Assembly: GCA_000526575.1 (NCBI GenBank)
Contig: JAGI01000002.1
Span: 1,736,001-1,800,000 of the forward strand
Source: Clostridium sp. 12(A)
Lineage (GTDB): Bacteria; Bacillota; Clostridia; Lachnospirales; Lachnospiraceae
Reading direction: 5' to 3'
Length of the DNA: 64,000 nt
Shown here: positions 60,970 to 64,000 of the stretch, one piece after another
How positions within the stretch are numbered: position 1 is the stretch's first letter
Layout: each line of letters begins with the position of its first letter
The notes under the pieces: model-generated
The model's database searches: none
The model's input: the letters and a program-made list of their open reading frames with translations, nothing else
What the model was told of the DNA's origin: nothing
Made by a program: the position numbers and the translations under genes

Positions 60970-61959
60970 TTAATATTGAACTAGTCTTTTTCCAAATTTT
61001 TCATCTCTGTTATGTGGTTCGGTCCAAATGGAAGTATCCGGGCCAAGGGGAAGGATATTGTAAGGATTATGGGCGTGATTACCCAGGAGGTATCCTTTCT
61101 TAATGGATTCAAAATCCGTTGCTTCTTTAAAAGCTTGAATGGAATATAAGTCCTTTGCATAATTCCACAGGTTCTCAAAATCGGTAAGCCGGTTTCTGTT
61201 TGTCTTAAAGCAGAAATAATAGGCTATATCGAATCTTGCCAGGGTCACGTATAGGCGGATATCGGAATCTGTGATCTGATCTCCAAACAGATACCTGCTT
61301 TTTGACAGGCGTTCCTCCAACCAGTCAAGCCGTTCAAACAACACCTCATAGGCTTTTTCATATTCCTCCTGGGACTGGGCAAAGCCGGACTTATAAACTC
61401 CGTTATTCACATCATGGAACAAAATAACATTCAGTTCATCGATTTCTTTTCTTAATTCTTCTGGGTATAGATCAGGCGCTCCTTCCTTATGAAGCGGCTT
61501 CCATGCCGTTTCCCAATGGTTCGTCAGGTGGTGGTAATCGTTATTTACCACCTTTCTGGTCTTTACATCTACTACAGTTGGAACCGTTGCTCTTCCCTCA
61601 TACTCCGGTGCTGTCTCTGCATAGATTTCTGGAAGATAGCGAATCTGTAATACGGGATCAACGCCTCCTTCATCTAAGGAAAATTCCCAGCCCTGCTCTG
61701 TTCGTATGGGGCTTACGGTTCCTACGCTGATTGCATCCTCTAAGCCAAGAAGCTTTAATGCAATGATCTGTCTCGTGGCCCAGGGACAAAGGGGAGTCCA
61801 GATAAGGCGGTACCGTCCGGCCTCCACCGGAAGTTCTCCTTCCCCATCTCCAAATGGGGTAATAAAGTAATTTTCCTGTCTTACAAATGCTCCTGTTTTT
61901 GATACTTCGTATGCATCTTCCGAGGTTACCACCTTGCCAAATTTCTCATCTATTGCCAT
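60970..61959 (-). CDS. GHR-like GST protein 3 (CPWATR)
   Basis: A 329-residue Xi-class GST homolog with CPWATRQ (catalytic Cys kept) and FITPFGDGEGELPVEAGRYRLIWTPL. It is the first gene of the operon and lies 30 bp after the attenuator. The ATG at 61959 follows AAGGA; the longer frame in the leader starts in the leader peptide region and is not used. Clostridia usually lack glutathione, so the thiol partner is unclear. Confidence 0.88.
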   Translation of the reverse strand: MAIDEKFGKVVTSEDAYEVSKTGAFVRQENYFITPFGDGEGELPVEAGRYRLIWTPLCPWATRQIIALKLLGLEDAISVGTVSPIRTEQGWEFSLDEGGVDPVLQIRYLPEIYAETAPEYEGRATVPTVVDVKTRKVVNNDYHHLTNHWETAWKPLHKEGAPDLYPEELRKEIDELNVILFHDVNNGVYKSGFAQSQEEYEKAYEVLFERLDWLEERLSKSRYLFGDQITDSDIRLYVTLARFDIAYYFCFKTNRNRLTDFENLWNYAKDLYSIQAFKEATDFESIKKGYLLGNHAHNPYNILPLGPDTSIWTEPHNRDEKFGKRLVQY

Positions 61960-61990
61960 TATTTTTTCCTTCTTTCTGATTTTTGGGTAC

Positions 61991-62020
61991 AAAAAAAGCA
62001 GATGCCGTCTGACGCCTGCT
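61991..62020 (-). terminator. Attenuator of the GHR/ABC operon
   Basis: Minus strand AGCAGGCGTC pairs with GGCATCTGCT (one mismatch), loop AGAC, followed by seven T. It lies between the Cys-rich leader ORF and the first gene. Confidence 0.8.
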
Positions 62021-62050
62021 CCCCATAGCATTTTTTCTATGCATAGGATA

Positions 62051-62134
62051 TCAGGTTTCGCCATTGGTACAGCATAAAGAGAGTCTGCACATGACGATTA
62101 AATGATTGTTTGATTTCATGTTCCAACACTTCAT
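62051..62134 (-). CDS. Cys-rich leader peptide of the GHR/ABC operon (27 aa)
   Basis: A short ORF starting MKCWNMKSNN and containing VMCRLSLCCTN; four of 27 codons are Cys, two of them adjacent. AAAGGAG lies 7 nt before the ATG. The stop is 31 nt before the attenuator hairpin. An extended -10 TGGTATGAT (TATGAT at 62174-62179) lies ~40 bp upstream. Ribosome stalling at the Cys codons when cysteinyl-tRNA is scarce would allow readthrough. Confidence 0.75.
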   Translation of the reverse strand: MKCWNMKSNNHLIVMCRLSLCCTNGET

Positions 62135-62210
62135 TTGAAAACTCCTTTCTGTACTTTCTTTATTCTTTCTTAAATCATACCATTCCTATAGGTTTTTGTA
62201 TAATATATAA

Positions 62211-62253
62211 AAAATACAGCTGGCAATAAGATTTACTTATAACCAGCTGTAAA
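62211..62253 (-). terminator. Terminator of cysK
   Basis: ATACAGCTGG pairs with CCAGCTGTAT and is followed on the minus strand by TTTTTTATA. Confidence 0.9.
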
Positions 62254-62284
62254 TACCACCAGTCACCTTGTATGTCAGATCTCT

Positions 62285-63217
62285 TTAGCCAAATAATGGG
62301 GTGGACAGATAGCGGTCACCGGAATCAGGTAATACCACAACAATGGTTTTTCCCTTGTTTTCAGGTCTTTCTGCTAATATTTTTGCTGCTCTCAATGCTG
62401 CACCAGATGAAATACCTACCAGGATTCCCTCGGTAACTGCAAAGGTCTTTCCTTCTGCAAATGAATCTTCATTCTCTACTGTGATGACCTCATCGTAAAT
62501 TTTTGTATCCAATACCTCTGGTACGAATCCTGCTCCGATTCCCTGAATCTTATGAGGGCCTGGGTTTCCTCCGGAAAGTACCGGGCTGCTAGCAGGCTCT
62601 ACAGCTACGATCTTAATATCCGGATTCTTTTCCTTTAAGTAGGAGCCTGCTCCAGTAATGGTTCCGCCAGTTCCTACGCCTGCGACAAAGATATCTACGC
62701 TTCCATCGGTCTGCTCCCAGATCTCTGGTCCGGTGGTAGCTCTGTGCACCTTAGGGTTTGCTGGATTTACGAACTGACCAAGGATGACGGAACCAGGAAT
62801 GGACTCCTTTAATTCCTCTGCCTTTGCAATGGCGCCCTTCATGCCCTTGGCTCCTTCTGTCAGTACCAGCTCTGCGCCGTATGCTTTCAATAAGTTTCTT
62901 CGTTCCACACTCATGGTATCCGGAAGCGTAAGTATCGTCTTATAGCCCTTTGCCGCTGCAACCGCTGCAAGGCCGATTCCTGTATTGCCGGAGGTTGGCT
63001 CGATTATGGTAGCGCCTTCCTTTAATACGCCGCTTGCTTCTGCATCCTCGATCATGGCAAGCGCGATACGATCTTTTACAGAGCCTGCCGGATTTAAGTA
63101 TTCCAGCTTCGCAAGTATGGTAGCGTCCTTAATTCCTTCCTTTGCACTGTAGCGGTTTAATTTAAGTAACGGTGTTCCTCCAATTAATTCTAATGCACTT
63201 TCTTTGATTGCTCCCAT
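62285..63217 (-). CDS. cysK: Cysteine synthase A (O-acetylserine sulfhydrylase)
   Basis: A 310-residue PLP enzyme making cysteine from O-acetylserine and sulfide. The PLP lysine region [11 protein letters not shown], substrate loop TSGNTGIG, the [10 protein letters not shown] phosphate-binding loop and GISSGAA are intact. The ATG at 63217 follows GGAGG; the in-frame ATG at 63232 overlaps the ribosome site. The mRNA carries a Cys-rich leader ORF and an attenuator, so cysK is probably induced by cysteine limitation. Confidence 0.96.
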   Translation of the reverse strand: MGAIKESALELIGGTPLLKLNRYSAKEGIKDATILAKLEYLNPAGSVKDRIALAMIEDAEASGVLKEGATIIEPTSGNTGIGLAAVAAAKGYKTILTLPDTMSVERRNLLKAYGAELVLTEGAKGMKGAIAKAEELKESIPGSVILGQFVNPANPKVHRATTGPEIWEQTDGSVDIFVAGVGTGGTITGAGSYLKEKNPDIKIVAVEPASSPVLSGGNPGPHKIQGIGAGFVPEVLDTKIYDEVITVENEDSFAEGKTFAVTEGILVGISSGAALRAAKILAERPENKGKTIVVVLPDSGDRYLSTPLFG

Positions 63218-63249
63218 GATATGTTCCTCCATTTTTTAGTTTGATTATG

Positions 63250-63285
63250 AAAAAAGAGCAGCTGCCACTTTGGCACCTGCTCTTT
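63250..63285 (-). terminator. Attenuator of cysK
   Basis: Minus strand AAAGAGCAGGTGCC pairs with GGCAGCTGCTCTTT and continues TTTT. It lies between the leader ORF and cysK. Confidence 0.88.
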
Positions 63286-63345
63286 GGTGTTTATGAAATA
63301 AACTGCTATTTCATCCCTTTAAGCTGTCAGGCAACGCAAATGGCA

Positions 63346-63444
63346 TTACAATAAAACTGTATCACTCTCCATACATACAGCCTGACAACAACATTTATTA
63401 TTAAAATAGATCCGATTAGAGATAACATTCGTATTATATTTCAT
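63346..63444 (-). CDS. Cys-rich leader peptide of cysK (32 aa)
   Basis: An ORF of 32 codons starting MKYNTNVISNRIYF. Codons 18-20 are three consecutive TGT Cys, followed by QAVC with a fourth Cys. AGAGGTG lies 7 nt before the ATG. The segment TGTCAGGC, which includes the third Cys codon (63380-63387), pairs with GCCTGACA at 63325-63332, and that segment (TGCCTG) can pair with CAGGTG in the 5' arm of the attenuator. This is the 1:2, 2:3, 3:4 scheme of the trp leader. Confidence 0.85.
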   Translation of the reverse strand: MKYNTNVISNRIYFNNKCCCQAVCMESDTVLL

Positions 63445-63499
63445 ATGTGACCACCTCTTCTATTTACATACATGTTTAATATGTTTATATGTTATAATT

Positions 63500-63528
63500 A
63501 TATTAATACATGAAAAGGTGTGTGTCAA
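63500..63528 (-). promoter_or_regulatory. Promoter of the cysK leader
   Basis: Minus strand TTGACA (63523-63528), 17-bp spacer, TAATAT (63500-63505). Confidence 0.8.
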
Positions 63529-63546
63529 TAACTTTTTAATATTTTT

Positions 63547-64000
63547 TTAAAGTTCTGCTATGGCAGCCTTCAGCTTATCAAGAGCCTGCTTTAACGTTGA
63601 CTTCGGACATGCAATGTTAATCCGCTCAAACCCTTCTCCGGCTTCTCCGAAAATGGCTCCGCTGTCCAGCCAGAGGCCTGCTTTTGTTACAATCATTGAC
63701 TCCCGCTCTTCTTCTGTGAGTCCAAGCTCCCGAAAATCCAACCATACAAGATAGGTACCCTCTGGCTCGATCAGCTTGATTTGAGGCAAATGTTTCTTTA
63801 GATACTCCCTTACAAAGCCGAGATTTTCTTTTAAGTATTCCATCAGCTCCTCATGCCACGCTTCTCCATGGCGGTAAGCCGCCTCACAAGCCGTAAGTCC
63901 CAGGGTGTTTAGCTGACTGTAGCCTGCGGCTGCAATTTCTTTTTTAAACCTTCTTCTGATATCAGCGTTTGATATAAAAATATTGGAGACCTGAAGACCG
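63547..64000 (-). CDS. PatB/MalY-type pyridoxal C-S lyase (partial, runs off the window)
   Basis: The C-terminal ~150 residues of an aminotransferase-fold enzyme, continuous in frame to the window edge (start outside). The segment reads GLQVSNIFISNADIRRRF...GYSQLNTLGLTACEAAY, then EGTYLVWLDFRELGL and RINIACP, which is the PatB/MalY/cystathionine beta-lyase group that releases thiols from cysteine thioethers. It lies directly upstream of the cysK leader and thus in the same sulfur pathway. No terminator is seen between its stop and the cysK promoter. Confidence 0.88.
   Translation of the reverse strand, partial: GLQVSNIFISNADIRRRFKKEIAAAGYSQLNTLGLTACEAAYRHGEAWHEELMEYLKENLGFVREYLKKHLPQIKLIEPEGTYLVWLDFRELGLTEEERESMIVTKAGLWLDSGAIFGEAGEGFERINIACPKSTLKQALDKLKAAIAEL

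Noticed and set aside
61960-62064. 35-residue N-terminal extension of GHR-like protein 3
   Set aside because: It would cross the attenuator and T run; a proper ribosome site and family-like N-terminus are at 61959.
62160-63530. Cys T-box or SAM riboswitch upstream of cysK and the GHR operon
   Set aside because: No T-box antiterminator motif (GGTGGNACCGCG type) and no S-box core; the leaders are explained by Cys-rich ORFs plus terminators.

Overview
This window reads as chromosome of an anaerobic, endospore-forming Firmicute of the Lachnospiraceae (Clostridium cluster XIVa; the style resembles Lacrimispora / 'Clostridium' sphenoides relatives, which is an inference). The support is AT-rich intergenic DNA with strong AGGAGG ribosome sites, sporulation genes (spoIID, a spoIIQ-like gene, the cotJ operon), a T-box in front of ileS, ROK sugar kinases, DUF6472 and DUF3793 proteins, and many small Cys-rich proteins. 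There are two tRNA genes (Val-GAC, Glu-CTC), and no rRNA or CRISPR array.

Layout. 1-8 kb: cold-shock protein, acetyltransferase, tRNA-Val, a large flotillin-like protein, a DUF4397 protein and a CtpE/Exp7-like P-type ATPase. 8-21 kb: small membrane and hypothetical proteins, a ~205-nt structured RNA candidate, manA plus fructokinase, a GntR-controlled sugar dehydrogenase operon with three phased operators, an FtsA-like protein and a LysM protein. 21-26.6 kb: the spore-coat cotJ operon. 26.7-38 kb: YhfW-type Rieske flavoprotein, degenerate GGDEF-EAL protein, CBS protein, spoIIQ-like/spoIID, glgP, and ileS with its T-box. 38-50 kb: pncB, a ROK kinase, and a siderophore uptake locus (ABC exporter-type protein, FecE, two FecCD permeases, two lipoproteins, AraC regulator). 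50.7-54 kb: tRNA-Glu, a small autoregulated HTH operon, and an iron-regulated DUF3793-flavodoxin operon. 54-64 kb: a sulfur-salvage region with cysK, a PatB/MalY-type lyase at the right edge, and a nine-gene operon with three glutathionyl-hydroquinone-reductase-like paralogs.

Two systems stand out. (1) cotJC is split. Its first 32 codons sit directly after cotJB, and the remaining ~170 codons lie 3.4 kb away, in frame. Between them is a compact element with a large serine recombinase, a 52-aa divergent protein and three cargo genes. The two junctions share the core GGnCCnCC and are flanked inside the element by equally spaced inverted arms. This is the arrangement expected of a skin-like element excised during sporulation to rebuild a coat gene, here in miniature. 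(2) cysK and the nine-gene operon are each preceded by a short, well-translated leader ORF rich in Cys codons (Cys-Cys-Cys and Cys-Cys), followed by an intrinsic terminator. In the cysK leader, pairing segments 1:2, 2:3 and 3:4 can be drawn as in trp-type attenuators. Together they suggest cysteine-sensing ribosome-mediated attenuation over a sulfur-salvage regulon.

Other regulatory structure includes three matching DtxR-like operators (RGTTAG-N6-CTAACT) before two iron-binding lipoprotein genes and the flavodoxin operon, four dispersed GCCGGC hairpin modules, and an apparently orphan promoter-terminator unit at 38.07-38.56 kb.
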